DNA of 38,247 nucleotides from CAIMZW01 sp037133095 (GTDB lineage Bacteria; Actinomycetota; Actinomycetes; Nanopelagicales; Nanopelagicaceae), in contig JBAXOT010000018.1 of NCBI GenBank assembly GCA_037133095.1, forward strand, positions 1 to 38,247, written 5' to 3'. The notes below the pieces were generated by a model that worked only from the letters and a program-made list of their open reading frames with translations, searched no databases and was not told where the DNA came from. A program made the position numbers and the translations under genes. Each line of letters opens with the position of its first letter. Positions within the stretch are counted from its first letter, which is position 1. Shown one piece after another: positions 14,997 through 22,974 of this stretch.

Positions 14997-15281
14997 ATGA
15001 TTGCCATCGCAAGATTCCAGATTCCGCTGAGCGAGGCCTTCACTTTCGCAAGTGCGGCGGAAGAGGCGTTGGCCGCATTGGCGCAATGTGAGGGCTTTTC
15101 CTCGGGTGAGGTCGGCCAGAATACGGATGACCCCAGACTTTGGACTTTGGTCTCGATATGGCGAGATGTGGGCTCTTATCGGCGCGCTCTGGGCAAGAAT
15201 CAAGTCAAGCTGGTCTCGATCCCATTATTAGCTCGGGCGATCGATGAGCCCGGTGCATATATCCGCCCAACTACCGAGTAA
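14997..15281 (+). CDS. Small ABM-like (antibiotic biosynthesis monooxygenase fold) protein
   Basis: The 94-residue protein has a ferredoxin-like pattern with ABM features: an initial strand (MIAIARFQIP), a helix rich in alanine, then CEGFSSGEVGQNTDDPRLWTLVSIWRDVGSYRRALGKNQVK. Motifs of the type GF..GEV....DDP..W.LVS.W.dvgsYRRAL are typical of small ABM-family proteins that sit next to glyS in actinobacteria, from memory. It has no signal peptide. Role unknown; despite the family name no antibiotic function is implied. It is read toward glyS, 70 bases away. Confidence 0.65.
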   Translation: MIAIARFQIPLSEAFTFASAAEEALAALAQCEGFSSGEVGQNTDDPRLWTLVSIWRDVGSYRRALGKNQVKLVSIPLLARAIDEPGAYIRPTTE

Positions 15282-15299
15282 AACCGAGTAAAATTGTCT

Positions 15300-15318
15300 T
15301 TCTTGCGACCAGCAAGAA
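15300..15318 (+). other. Short hairpin between the ABM gene and glyS
   Basis: TTCTTGC, a five-base loop GACCA, and GCAAGAA form a perfect 7-base stem 34 bases before the glyS start. There is no T-run, so it is not a convincing terminator; the rest of the 70-base gap shows nothing else. Confidence 0.35.
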
Positions 15319-15351
15319 TTAAGCCGACAGCCAGCCGGAAGCGAGAATCAA

Positions 15352-16731
15352 ATGGCCGCAGATCGATTAGATACCATCGTTAGCCTTGCCAAGCGTCGAG
15401 GCTTTGTTTACCCCTCATCAGAAATTTATGGCGGTCTTCGCGCCGCATGGGACTACGGTCCCTTGGGTGTGGAGTTAAAAAATAATGTCAAGCGCCAATG
15501 GTGGCGTTCCATGGTTCAGGGCCGAGAAGATGTCGTCGGGTTAGATTCCTGCGTTATTTTGGCTCGCGAAGTCTGGGAAGCCTCTGGTCACGTCGAAACT
15601 TTTTCCGATCCGCTCACTGAATGTACGGCTTGTCACAAGCGTTATCGGGCCGACCATTTGGAAGAAGCTTTTGCTGCGAAAAATAATCGTGCACCGGTCT
15701 CCATGGAAGAAGTGAACTGTCCAAACTGTGGCAACAAGGGGAAGTTCACCACGCCAAAACAATTCAGTGGATTGCTGAAGACCTATCTTGGCGCTGTTGA
15801 AGATGAATCGGGATTGGCTTACCTTCGGCCTGAAACTGCGCAAGGAATTTTCATTAACTTTGAGAATGTTGCGACTACATCCCGAAAGAAGCCACCATTT
15901 GGTATTGGTCAAATTGGCAAATCTTTCCGAAATGAAATTACGCCAGGAAACTTTATTTTTCGAACACGCGAGTTTGAGCAGATGGAGATGGAGTTCTTTG
16001 TCGTTCCTGGTACAGATGAAGATTGGCACCAGTATTGGATAGACACCAGATTGGCTTGGTACAAGGGTCTTGGAATTAACCCGGATCGACTTCGGCTCTT
16101 TGAGCACCCGAAGGAAAAGCTCTCCCACTATTCAAAGCGAACCGTTGATATCGAATATAAATTTGAATTTACCGGAACCGAATGGGGCGAACTCGAGGGT
16201 ATTGCCAGTCGTACTGACTTTGACCTTAAGGCTCATGGCGCAGCATCCGGTAAGGATCTTTCTTGGTTCGATCAAGAGAAGAACGAGCGATGGGTACCTT
16301 TTGTTATTGAGCCAGCAGCAGGTGTAGATAGATGTGCACTCACCTTCATGATGGATGCCTACACGGAAGATGAAGCTCCGAATTCAAAGGGTGAAATGGA
16401 GAAGCGTGCCGTGATGAAGCTGGACCATCGTCTGGCACCGATTAAAGTTGCGGTTTTACCGCTTTCCCGAAATGCAGATCTCTCACCGAAGGCACGCGAC
16501 TTGGCGGCCGAACTTCGCCAAAATTGGAGCGTTGATTTTGATGACGCGGGCGCAATTGGCCGGCGTTATCGCAGGCAGGATGAAATCGGTACCCCCTATT
16601 GCGTCACTGTAGATTTTGAAACACTCGAAGATAATGCAGTCACTATTCGCGATCGAGACACTATGGCTCAAGAGCGAATTGGAATTGATCAGGTGCAAGC
16701 TTGGCTCGCGCCTCGGTTGCTCGGTTGCTAA
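15352..16731 (+). CDS. glyS: Glycyl-tRNA synthetase (class II, homodimer type)
   Basis: This enzyme charges tRNA-Gly in the cytoplasm. The 459-residue length matches the bacterial alpha2 (eukaryote-like) form. Visible parts are the N-terminal KRRGFVYPSSEIYGGLRAAWDYGPLGVELKNN (motif 1 region) and a zinc-finger-like insert with ECTACHKRY and NCPNCGNKGKF. Motif 2 region is LRPETAQGIF...KSFRNEITPGNFIFRTREFEQMEMEFF, motif 3 is AAGVDRCALTFMMDAY, and a C-terminal anticodon-binding domain starts around residue 365 (LAPIKVAVLPLSRN). The leader is too short for a T-box. The 3' end overlaps the likely dusB start. Confidence 0.97.
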   Translation: MAADRLDTIVSLAKRRGFVYPSSEIYGGLRAAWDYGPLGVELKNNVKRQWWRSMVQGREDVVGLDSCVILAREVWEASGHVETFSDPLTECTACHKRYRADHLEEAFAAKNNRAPVSMEEVNCPNCGNKGKFTTPKQFSGLLKTYLGAVEDESGLAYLRPETAQGIFINFENVATTSRKKPPFGIGQIGKSFRNEITPGNFIFRTREFEQMEMEFFVVPGTDEDWHQYWIDTRLAWYKGLGINPDRLRLFEHPKEKLSHYSKRTVDIEYKFEFTGTEWGELEGIASRTDFDLKAHGAASGKDLSWFDQEKNERWVPFVIEPAAGVDRCALTFMMDAYTEDEAPNSKGEMEKRAVMKLDHRLAPIKVAVLPLSRNADLSPKARDLAAELRQNWSVDFDDAGAIGRRYRRQDEIGTPYCVTVDFETLEDNAVTIRDRDTMAQERIGIDQVQAWLAPRLLGC

Positions 16732-17897
16732 ATACGATAATTTCACAGCCACTTCATCTTCCGATCTCGAATGGGAGATTTGAGAATGACGAAGTGGTCT
16801 TGGCGACACCTGTGGTTTTGGCACCAATGGCGGGAATTACCAACTCTGCTTTTCGTACGCTGTGCCGCGAGCAAGGCGCCGGGTTATTTGTCTCAGAGAT
16901 GGTGACAGCGCGAGCCTTGATCGAGCGCCATCCTGAGACGTTACGACTGATCACCCCAGGCAAAGGGGAGAGCCCTCGTTCGGTGCAGTTATACGGCGTC
17001 GACCCTAAGGTCGTGGGTATGGCCGTTGACCTCCTTGGTTCCGAAGATCTTGCGGATCATATTGATCTCAACTTTGGCTGTCCGGTTCCGAAGGTCACTC
17101 GACGGGGCGGCGGCGCCGCACTTCCGTTTAAACGCCCGCTCTTTTCGGCGATTGTGAAGTCGGCGGTAACGAGTGCGGCTAAATATGGAATTCCGGTAAC
17201 AGTGAAGATGCGCATCGGAATTGATGAAGAGCACAAAACGTATTTCGATGCTGCTTCATCGGCCGCGGATGCTGGCGTGGCATGGGTGGCGCTGCATGCT
17301 CGGACTGCGGCTCAGATGTACGAAGGAAAAGCGGATTGGTCAGCCATCGCGGCCCTGGTCGAGCACCTTGCCCCAACCGGGGTACCGGTATTGGGCAATG
17401 GGGACATTTGGACCGGAGCGGACGGCGTTCGCATGGTTTCACAGACCGGTTGCGCGGGAGTGGTCGTCGGCCGCGGATGCCTGGGCAGGCCGTGGCTCTT
17501 TGCGGATTTAGTCAGCGCATTTAACGGCGCAGATACCAAATCCGCCCCAACCCTCTTCGAAGTTCGAAACGTCATGTTGCGCCATGGTGAGTTGCTCGTA
17601 GACTTTTTCGAGAGCGAAGGACGTGCCATGCGAGATTTGCGAAAACATATGGCTTGGTACCTAAAAGGCTTTAGAGTTGCCCGGGAGTTGCGCTCAAGTT
17701 TTGGTATGGTCGCATCCTTAGGCGAATTAGAGCATTTGCTTAGTCAGTTGGAAGACCAGGAATATCCACTCGACGTGAGTGAAGGTCCACGAGGTCGCAC
17801 CAGTCATGGTCGGCCAGTGTCACTTCCTGACGGGTGGCTCAATAACCCCGACGAAATACCTGCAATTACTATTGATGATTCGGTCTCAGGAGGATAA
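16725..17897 (+). CDS. dusB: tRNA-dihydrouridine synthase (DusB type)
   Basis: This FMN enzyme reduces uridines in tRNA D-loops. The core is clear: VVLAPMAGITNSAFRTLCREQGAGLFVSEMV, then DLNFGCPVPKVTRRGGGAAL with the catalytic cysteine, VKMRIG, LHARTAAQMYEGKADW, GNGDIWTGADG and VGRGCLGRPWLF. The long C-terminal helical domain (HMAWYLKGF) binds tRNA. The start is uncertain: the frame is open from TTG 16701 inside glyS. TTG 16725, seven bases before the end of glyS, gives a natural N-terminus (LNTIISQPLHLPI) before the barrel. GTG 16795 would cut into the first strand. It is coupled to the downstream gene, whose ATG follows the TAA directly. Confidence 0.93.
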   Translation: MLNTIISQPLHLPISNGRFENDEVVLATPVVLAPMAGITNSAFRTLCREQGAGLFVSEMVTARALIERHPETLRLITPGKGESPRSVQLYGVDPKVVGMAVDLLGSEDLADHIDLNFGCPVPKVTRRGGGAALPFKRPLFSAIVKSAVTSAAKYGIPVTVKMRIGIDEEHKTYFDAASSAADAGVAWVALHARTAAQMYEGKADWSAIAALVEHLAPTGVPVLGNGDIWTGADGVRMVSQTGCAGVVVGRGCLGRPWLFADLVSAFNGADTKSAPTLFEVRNVMLRHGELLVDFFESEGRAMRDLRKHMAWYLKGFRVARELRSSFGMVASLGELEHLLSQLEDQEYPLDVSEGPRGRTSHGRPVSLPDGWLNNPDEIPAITIDDSVSGG

Positions 17898-18527
17898 ATG
17901 TTTCTGGCATTTAAGATTCTAAAGAAACTTCTCACCTTGGTGGTTCTAGCTGCCGTCATCTTCCCTATGTACCTCTTGGGTCTCACCTATTACACGGCTC
18001 ATACCTCTCTGCCTACCGCGAGTGATGCCATCGTCGTTTTAGGGGCTGCTCAATACAACGGCACACCGAGCGAGGTCCTCACCGATAGATTGAAAGAGGC
18101 TAAGACTCTCTATATCCAAGGTCTGGGAAAGAAAGTCATTACGGTCGGAGCCAATGAAACAGGCGATCGCACGACTGAGGCTGCGTCAGCGGCTCAGTGG
18201 TTAATTAAAAATGGGGTGCCCAAGAAGGATATCAAAGTCATTCCGGTAGGAATTGATACTCTGACTAGTACGCAGGCATACGCTGCTTATATGCATGAAA
18301 GAAAACTCACCAGCGTGATAGTCGCAACCGATGCTTATCATTGTCTGCGAGCACTGACGATGGCTCGAGATCAAAATGTGAAGGCTACGTGCGCGCCTAC
18401 TAAAACGGGTCCTGCCTCACTTGCAAATTCCGGCTGGAAGTATCTGTTTCGCGAAGCAACCGCTTATGGCGTGTACATCACCGTTGGGCGTCACGGAATT
18501 CATATCACTGATCAAATCAAGAAATAA
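17898..18527 (+). CDS. DUF218 (YdcF/SanA/ElyC-like) membrane-anchored protein
   Basis: The 209-residue protein has one N-terminal transmembrane helix (LLTLVVLAAVIFPMYLLGLTYY, about 11-32), then the DUF218 fold. Visible signatures are DAIVVLGAAQYNGTPSEVLTDRLKEAKTLYIQG, VGANETGDRTTEAASAAQWLIKNGVP and VIVATDAYHCLRAL. Family members SanA and ElyC in enterobacteria affect envelope barrier function and carrier-lipid metabolism; the reaction is unproven. AGGAGG stands 5 bases before ATG, one of the strongest ribosome-binding sites in the window, and ATG abuts the dusB stop. The active domain would face outside if the helix inserts as a type II anchor. Confidence 0.85.
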   Translation: MFLAFKILKKLLTLVVLAAVIFPMYLLGLTYYTAHTSLPTASDAIVVLGAAQYNGTPSEVLTDRLKEAKTLYIQGLGKKVITVGANETGDRTTEAASAAQWLIKNGVPKKDIKVIPVGIDTLTSTQAYAAYMHERKLTSVIVATDAYHCLRALTMARDQNVKATCAPTKTGPASLANSGWKYLFREATAYGVYITVGRHGIHITDQIKK

Positions 18528-18539
18528 CTGCACCACACA

Positions 18540-19775
18540 ATGGTTCTTCGTCAGGCTCAGGAACGGGCAGGATATTCCGAACTTGACCGTGCTCGATTTA
18601 TGGATGAACCAGCAAAACGTCCGGGTCGAACAGAATTTGCTCGAGATCGGGCACGAATTATTCACTCCTTTGCGCTTCGTCGTTTGGCCGCAAAAACTCA
18701 AGTTGCCGTCCCATGGGCCGCGGATTTCCCAAGAACCCGACTCTCGCATTCCCTAGAATGCGCGCAAGTTGGTCGAGAATTAGGTGAAGCCTTGGGCGCA
18801 GATCCAGATTTGATGGAGGGGGCCTGTCTCGCTCACGACATCGGTCATCCACCTTTTGGTCATAATGGCGAGGATGCCCTCAATCAATTGGCGCGCGAAT
18901 GCGGCGGATTTGAAGGTAATGCTCAGAGTTTTCGATTACTAGTCCGACTTGAAGCCAAGACGGTGACCAGTTCGGGTCGATCTATAGGTCTCAATCTCAC
19001 TCGAGCGACTTTGGATGCCGCAACAAAATACCCATGGCCTCGGGGAGCGCAATCAAAGAAGTTCGGCGTTTATGACGATGACTTAGATATTTTCGCTTGG
19101 GTTCGAGAAGGTGCGCCAGAACTTCGGACTTCATTCGAAGCCCAGATCATGGATTGGTCAGATGATGTGGCTTATTCAGTACACGACTTTGAAGATGCAT
19201 TAGTCTCCGGCCAAGTGAAGTTGCACGATCTTCGAAATGACCTTCACGAACTCTTCGCGGTGGCGCAAAAGTCTTACCTCAGCGACATTCATCTGCCTGA
19301 GGCCGAATTGGCGCTGGTCTCATTGCAAGAATTATCCTGCTGGCCCACCGAATACAACGGCAGCCATCGAGAGTTGGCGCGGCTGAAAGATTTGGCAAGT
19401 CAACTCATCGGTCGTTTTGCGCTGGCCGCGGAGCAACAGACTCGAGATCAATATGGAGATGCGAACCTGACTCGCTATAACGCCCATCTCTTAATTCCTC
19501 GGGAACAACGCGTGGAAGTCGCTCTATTGAAATCGATCGCAGGGTTTTACGTCATCAATGCCGAAAGTTCGCAGAAACGATATCTTGATCAGCAGATTCT
19601 TATTAAGGAGCTGGTAGGGATGGTTCTAGCAAAGGCGCCCTATTCGCTGGAATCTTTCTTTCTCGATGATTGGGATGGCGCTTCGAGTGATTTTCAGCGA
19701 TTGCGCGTGGTGATTGATCAAGTGGCTTCGCTAACCGATCCGGGCGCTTACGCGCTTCATGCGCACCTGAAATAG
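18540..19775 (+). CDS. dgt: Deoxyguanosinetriphosphate triphosphohydrolase-like protein
   Basis: This HD-domain enzyme hydrolyses dNTPs to deoxynucleoside plus triphosphate. The 411 residues start with the family pattern ERAGYSELDRARFMDEPAKRPGRTEFARDRARIIHSFALRRLAAKTQV. Next come RTRLSHSLECAQVGREL, the metal-binding HDIGHPPFGHNGEDAL motif, and DWSDDVAYSVHDFEDA carrying the final HD ligand. The ATG lies 12 bases after the previous stop. It is followed by dnaG after 9 bases, the dgt-dnaG pair known in many actinobacteria. The link to replication is plausible through dNTP pool control. Confidence 0.95.
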   Translation: MVLRQAQERAGYSELDRARFMDEPAKRPGRTEFARDRARIIHSFALRRLAAKTQVAVPWAADFPRTRLSHSLECAQVGRELGEALGADPDLMEGACLAHDIGHPPFGHNGEDALNQLARECGGFEGNAQSFRLLVRLEAKTVTSSGRSIGLNLTRATLDAATKYPWPRGAQSKKFGVYDDDLDIFAWVREGAPELRTSFEAQIMDWSDDVAYSVHDFEDALVSGQVKLHDLRNDLHELFAVAQKSYLSDIHLPEAELALVSLQELSCWPTEYNGSHRELARLKDLASQLIGRFALAAEQQTRDQYGDANLTRYNAHLLIPREQRVEVALLKSIAGFYVINAESSQKRYLDQQILIKELVGMVLAKAPYSLESFFLDDWDGASSDFQRLRVVIDQVASLTDPGAYALHAHLK

Positions 19776-19784
19776 ACTGGCCTC

Positions 19785-21605
19785 ATGTCCGGGCGTATTA
19801 AAGATGAAGATGTGGTCCATGTCCGCGACCACAGCCCTATTGATGAAGTTGTGGGGGAGTACGTCCAGCTAAAGAACGCAGGTGGCGGCCAGAAGAAGGG
19901 TCTCTGCCCCTTCCACGATGAAAAGAGCCCGTCCTTTCATGTGACACCCAGCAAGGGGTACTTTCACTGTTTCGGTTGCCAGGTCGGCGGGGATGTCATT
20001 GCCTTCTTGATGAAGTTGGAGCATTTAAGTTTCTCTGAAACGGTTGAAAGATTGGCCGAGCGAATCGGTTATACCTTGCGTTATGACAGTTCGGGATCAG
20101 CGCCAACTACGGGGATAAATCGTTCTCGCTTGGTTGCTGCAAATACCGCGGCAGCGATTTTTTTCCAGGAACAACTCGCACTGCCTGATGCGCAATTCGG
20201 TCGCGATTTTCTTACCAAACGGGGCTTTGATCGAGGTGCCGCGAATTCGTTTGGAGTTGGCTATGCCCCTGATGAATGGGACGGCATGTACAAGCGATTG
20301 CGATCGCAAGGTTTTAGCGATGTGGAACTATCGACAGCGGGATTGACGAAGGATGGCACACGGGGACCGATTGATCGTTTTCGAAATCGCCTAGTCTGGC
20401 CCATTAAAGATATTTCTGGGGACGTTGTCGGATTTGGTGCGCGAAAATTAGCCAGCGACGATATTGACCAAGGTCCGAAATATCTCAACACCGCCGAGAC
20501 GCCGATTTATAAGAAGAGTCAAATTCTCTATGGCTTGGACATGGCTAAAAAGGAGATTGCTAAGAAGCGTCAAGTAGTTATTGTCGAGGGGTACACCGAC
20601 GTGATGGCGGCACATCTTGCTGGCATAACTACAGCCGTTGCGACCTGTGGCACGGCATTTGGTGATGACCACATTCGGATTATTCGACGCTTGCTTATGG
20701 ATGACGATGCATTTCGAGGCGAAGTTATATTTACCTTTGACGGTGACGCCGCCGGTCAAAAGGCAGCGCTCCGGGCATTTGATGATGATCAAAAGTTTGT
20801 GGCACAAACTTTTGTGGCAGTCGAGCCGAATGGTATGGATCCATGCGAACTCCGCCAGCATCACGGCGATGTCGCCGTACGCGATCTCATTGCTCGGCGG
20901 GTGCCACTTTTTGAATTCGCCATGAAGAGCGTGATCAGGCAATACGATATTTCAACTGCTGAAGGACGAATCTCGGCTTTGAATCAAGTGACGCCACTCA
21001 TTGGAAAAATTCGAGATGCATCGTTGCGTCCGGAATATGTTCGCCTCGTATCGGGTTGGCTCGGCCTTGAGGTCGACAATGTCTCGGCCGCCTTACGTCG
21101 CTTGGGTTCGCCCCAGGCGATGCCTCAGGCCCGCGCTACCAATCTTTCCGACCCGTTACTCATCTTGGAACGAGAAGTCCTCAAAGCAAAATTGCAGTTT
21201 CCGCAATTATTGACGGACTGGGCGCTACTGGAACCTGAAGCCTTCACGATGGCCGACTATGCGCGAGTTCGGACGCAAATCGACAGCATTCCCGATGGCG
21301 ATATTGCGGCAATTGTGGATCGCACTGAGAACGCTGAGTTGCGCTCGCTCATCTTGGAGTTATTGGTCGAACCCATCCGCACCGATCGAGAAGTCTCCGA
21401 ACGCTATATATCTAGCGTTTTTGCGCGCCTTCGCGAGGTCGCGCTGGGCCGTCAAATTGCCGAGATCAAATCAACACTGCAGCGTCTCAACCCGGTGGCT
21501 GAGTCAGAGCTCTACAACCAAACCTTTTCTGCGTTGGTGGTTCGGGAAGCGGCCAGGCGGGTTCAAAAGGATTTGGCGCTCGGCGAAGGCGCCGATTTGC
21601 CGTAG
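19785..21605 (+). CDS. dnaG: DNA primase
   Basis: This enzyme synthesises RNA primers for replication. The 606-residue sequence has the CHC2 zinc finger with C41, H44, C62, C65 (LCPFHDEKSPSFHV...FHCFGC). The primase core has FGVGYAPDEWD and RFRNRLVWPI...GFGARKL. The Toprim domain includes VIVEGYTDVMAAHLAG and FDGDAAGQKAALRAFD. A helical C-terminal region (about 430-606) would bind the replicative helicase. The start follows the usual GRIKDEDVVHVRDHSPIDEVVGEYVQL beginning. Confidence 0.97.
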   Translation: MSGRIKDEDVVHVRDHSPIDEVVGEYVQLKNAGGGQKKGLCPFHDEKSPSFHVTPSKGYFHCFGCQVGGDVIAFLMKLEHLSFSETVERLAERIGYTLRYDSSGSAPTTGINRSRLVAANTAAAIFFQEQLALPDAQFGRDFLTKRGFDRGAANSFGVGYAPDEWDGMYKRLRSQGFSDVELSTAGLTKDGTRGPIDRFRNRLVWPIKDISGDVVGFGARKLASDDIDQGPKYLNTAETPIYKKSQILYGLDMAKKEIAKKRQVVIVEGYTDVMAAHLAGITTAVATCGTAFGDDHIRIIRRLLMDDDAFRGEVIFTFDGDAAGQKAALRAFDDDQKFVAQTFVAVEPNGMDPCELRQHHGDVAVRDLIARRVPLFEFAMKSVIRQYDISTAEGRISALNQVTPLIGKIRDASLRPEYVRLVSGWLGLEVDNVSAALRRLGSPQAMPQARATNLSDPLLILEREVLKAKLQFPQLLTDWALLEPEAFTMADYARVRTQIDSIPDGDIAAIVDRTENAELRSLILELLVEPIRTDREVSERYISSVFARLREVALGRQIAEIKSTLQRLNPVAESELYNQTFSALVVREAARRVQKDLALGEGADLP

Positions 21606-21675
21606 AGCGGGCGCGAGGAGCTTTTCAGTTTTAATCTTTTCCGCTGAATCGGCTAGAGTTCCTTCCGCGCAGTAT

Positions 21676-21748
21676 TCCCTGATAGCTCAATTGGCAGAGC
21701 AGCCGGCTGTTAACCGGCAGGTTCTTGGTTCGAGTCCAAGTCAGGGAG
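21676..21748 (+). tRNA. tRNA-Asn (anticodon GTT)
   Basis: All four arms can be drawn. The acceptor is TCCCTGA with TCAGGGA, the D-stem GCTC/GAGC, and the anticodon stem GCCGG/CCGGC with loop CTGTTAA (anticodon GTT). The variable loop has five bases, the T-stem is CTTGG/CCAAG with loop TTCGAGT, and the discriminator is G. The following bases are CAA, so no CCA is encoded and it must be added by nucleotidyltransferase. A tRNA-Asn next to dnaG is common in actinobacteria. Confidence 0.96.
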
Positions 21749-21771
21749 CAAGCTATCCAAAGGTGGAAAAA

Positions 21772-22668
21772 ATGGCCCGATCCGGACTTTCGCGGTCTTG
21801 GAAGAATCAACCCCTCGCACTCTCAATCCTTCGAATCTGGCTTGGGGTAACCTGGGTTTACGCAGGTTGGAATAAGGCAACGGATTCCGGTTTTCTGAAC
21901 GCGGCCTCGAGCCACTACATCGGCACCCAACTGACTGGATATCTTGGTCATTCACCGATCAGCTTCCTTCTTCGCAAAATGATCGAACATGCGACTTTGG
22001 TCGGCTGTTTTGTCACGCTCTCCGAGTTTGCCATCGGATTTGCAGTGCTCAGTGGCGTTGCCATTTCGCTGGCCGCCATCGGTGGCGCTGGAATGAGCGC
22101 AATGCTCTGGCTATCTTCCTCATGGAGCGTCAAGCCCTACTTCCTCGGCAGCGACACCGCCTACCTAGTGCTATGGATTGTGCTCTTGGCCCTTTTGCTG
22201 CAGCGACCAAAAGGTGGCCGGCGCAAAGGTGGCTCGATTCTGCAGGAGGTAGTTCCAAATCTTTCCAATCGTCGCGAAGTGGTTCGGCTGATTGGTGTTG
22301 GCGTGGCTGCAGTTGCTGGCGCTCTTGCCGGTGGGGCACTTAAACGCAAGATTGACATTCCGATTTCAGGCAGTGCTATTGCAAAGTTGAGTGACCTGCC
22401 GATTGGATCGACACTCACTTTTCAGGCCACTGATGGAACCCCTGCGATTCTCTTTCGCACCAAAGTTGGCGTATTTGCATATTCAGCAACGTGCACTCAC
22501 CAGGGTTGTGTCGTGGCCTACTCGGCTACTTCGCACCTTATTGAGTGCCCATGTCATGGTGCGGCCTATGACCCTAATAAAGGCGCTGCCGTCGTTGCTG
22601 GTCCAGCCCCGGCCCCTCTCGCGAAGATCAAAGTGGCAATTTCTGGCGCAAACATCGTTCAGATTTAG
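21772..22668 (+). CDS. DoxD/DoxX-like membrane domain fused to a Rieske [2Fe-2S] domain
   Basis: The 298-residue protein starts at ATG 21772 with AGGTGG 5 bases upstream; the frame runs back into dnaG without meaning. Residues about 15-145 form four hydrophobic segments of the DoxD/DoxX (MauE-like) type: ALSILRIWLGVTWVYAGWNKATDSGFL, later PISFLLRKMIEHATLVG and LSEFAIGFAVLSGVAISLAAIGG. A twin-arginine-like NRREVVRLIGVGVAAVAGALAGG (about 164-186) precedes the Rieske domain. The Rieske ligands are C241, H243, C259 and H262, with the disulfide pair C246 and C261 also present, as in high-potential bc1-type Rieske proteins. A membrane thiol or quinone redox role is likely; partners are unknown. Residue spacing places the cluster outside the membrane. 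Confidence 0.85.
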   Translation: MARSGLSRSWKNQPLALSILRIWLGVTWVYAGWNKATDSGFLNAASSHYIGTQLTGYLGHSPISFLLRKMIEHATLVGCFVTLSEFAIGFAVLSGVAISLAAIGGAGMSAMLWLSSSWSVKPYFLGSDTAYLVLWIVLLALLLQRPKGGRRKGGSILQEVVPNLSNRREVVRLIGVGVAAVAGALAGGALKRKIDIPISGSAIAKLSDLPIGSTLTFQATDGTPAILFRTKVGVFAYSATCTHQGCVVAYSATSHLIECPCHGAAYDPNKGAAVVAGPAPAPLAKIKVAISGANIVQI

Positions 22669-22710
22669 CGCTTTTTATCTCCTTGTAACAGGGTTGTAAT
22701 CGCCCGCGTG

Positions 22711-22716
22711 TATCCT
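22711..22716 (+). promoter_or_regulatory. -10 element of a probable leaderless promoter
   Basis: TATCCT ends 7 bases before the ATG of the ACT-domain gene, the same element and spacing as at the leuA leader. No good -35 is found at 16-18 bases upstream. Confidence 0.4.
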
Positions 22717-22723
22717 GCTACGT

Positions 22724-22963
22724 ATGGCCCTCTTCAAAGTTCAGATTGCACTTCCAGATCGCCCCGGTTCGCTTGGTGCAGTTGCCTCAGCCATTGGCTT
22801 CGCCGGTGGTGATATCCGTAGTCTCGTTGTCCTTCGCACTGACGATGGTCGCGGCATTGATGACATCACGGTGGCGGTTCCTGGGTCTGACCCCACCGAC
22901 TTACTTAACGTTTTGAATTCGATCGGTGGCGTAGAAGTTCTCTCGGTCATTCCCGTTCTTTGA
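22724..22963 (+). CDS. Single ACT-domain protein
   Basis: The 79-residue protein is one ACT domain (beta-alpha-beta-beta-alpha-beta). It begins FKVQIALPDRPGSLGAVASAIGFAGGDIRSLVVLR, where DRPGSL is the usual ligand-binding turn, and finishes with the second helix and strand (DLLNVLNSIGGVEVLSVIPVL). ACT domains bind amino acids and regulate enzymes; alone they may act as oligomeric sensors. No partner gene is adjacent. The target is unknown. Confidence 0.85.
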   Translation: MALFKVQIALPDRPGSLGAVASAIGFAGGDIRSLVVLRTDDGRGIDDITVAVPGSDPTDLLNVLNSIGGVEVLSVIPVL

Positions 22964-22974
22964 TCTGAGGGCTC

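Noticed and set aside
15282..15351. T-box riboswitch before glyS
   Set aside because: The gap is only 70 bases with one 7-base hairpin; no specifier or antiterminator elements are found.
15541..16128. Minus-strand open frame of 195 codons within glyS
   Set aside because: Antisense to conserved synthetase motifs; no family resemblance.
21259..21771. N-terminal extension of the DoxD-Rieske frame into dnaG
   Set aside because: The frame is open through dnaG and the tRNA-Asn gene by chance; the real start is ATG 21772 with AGGTGG before it.
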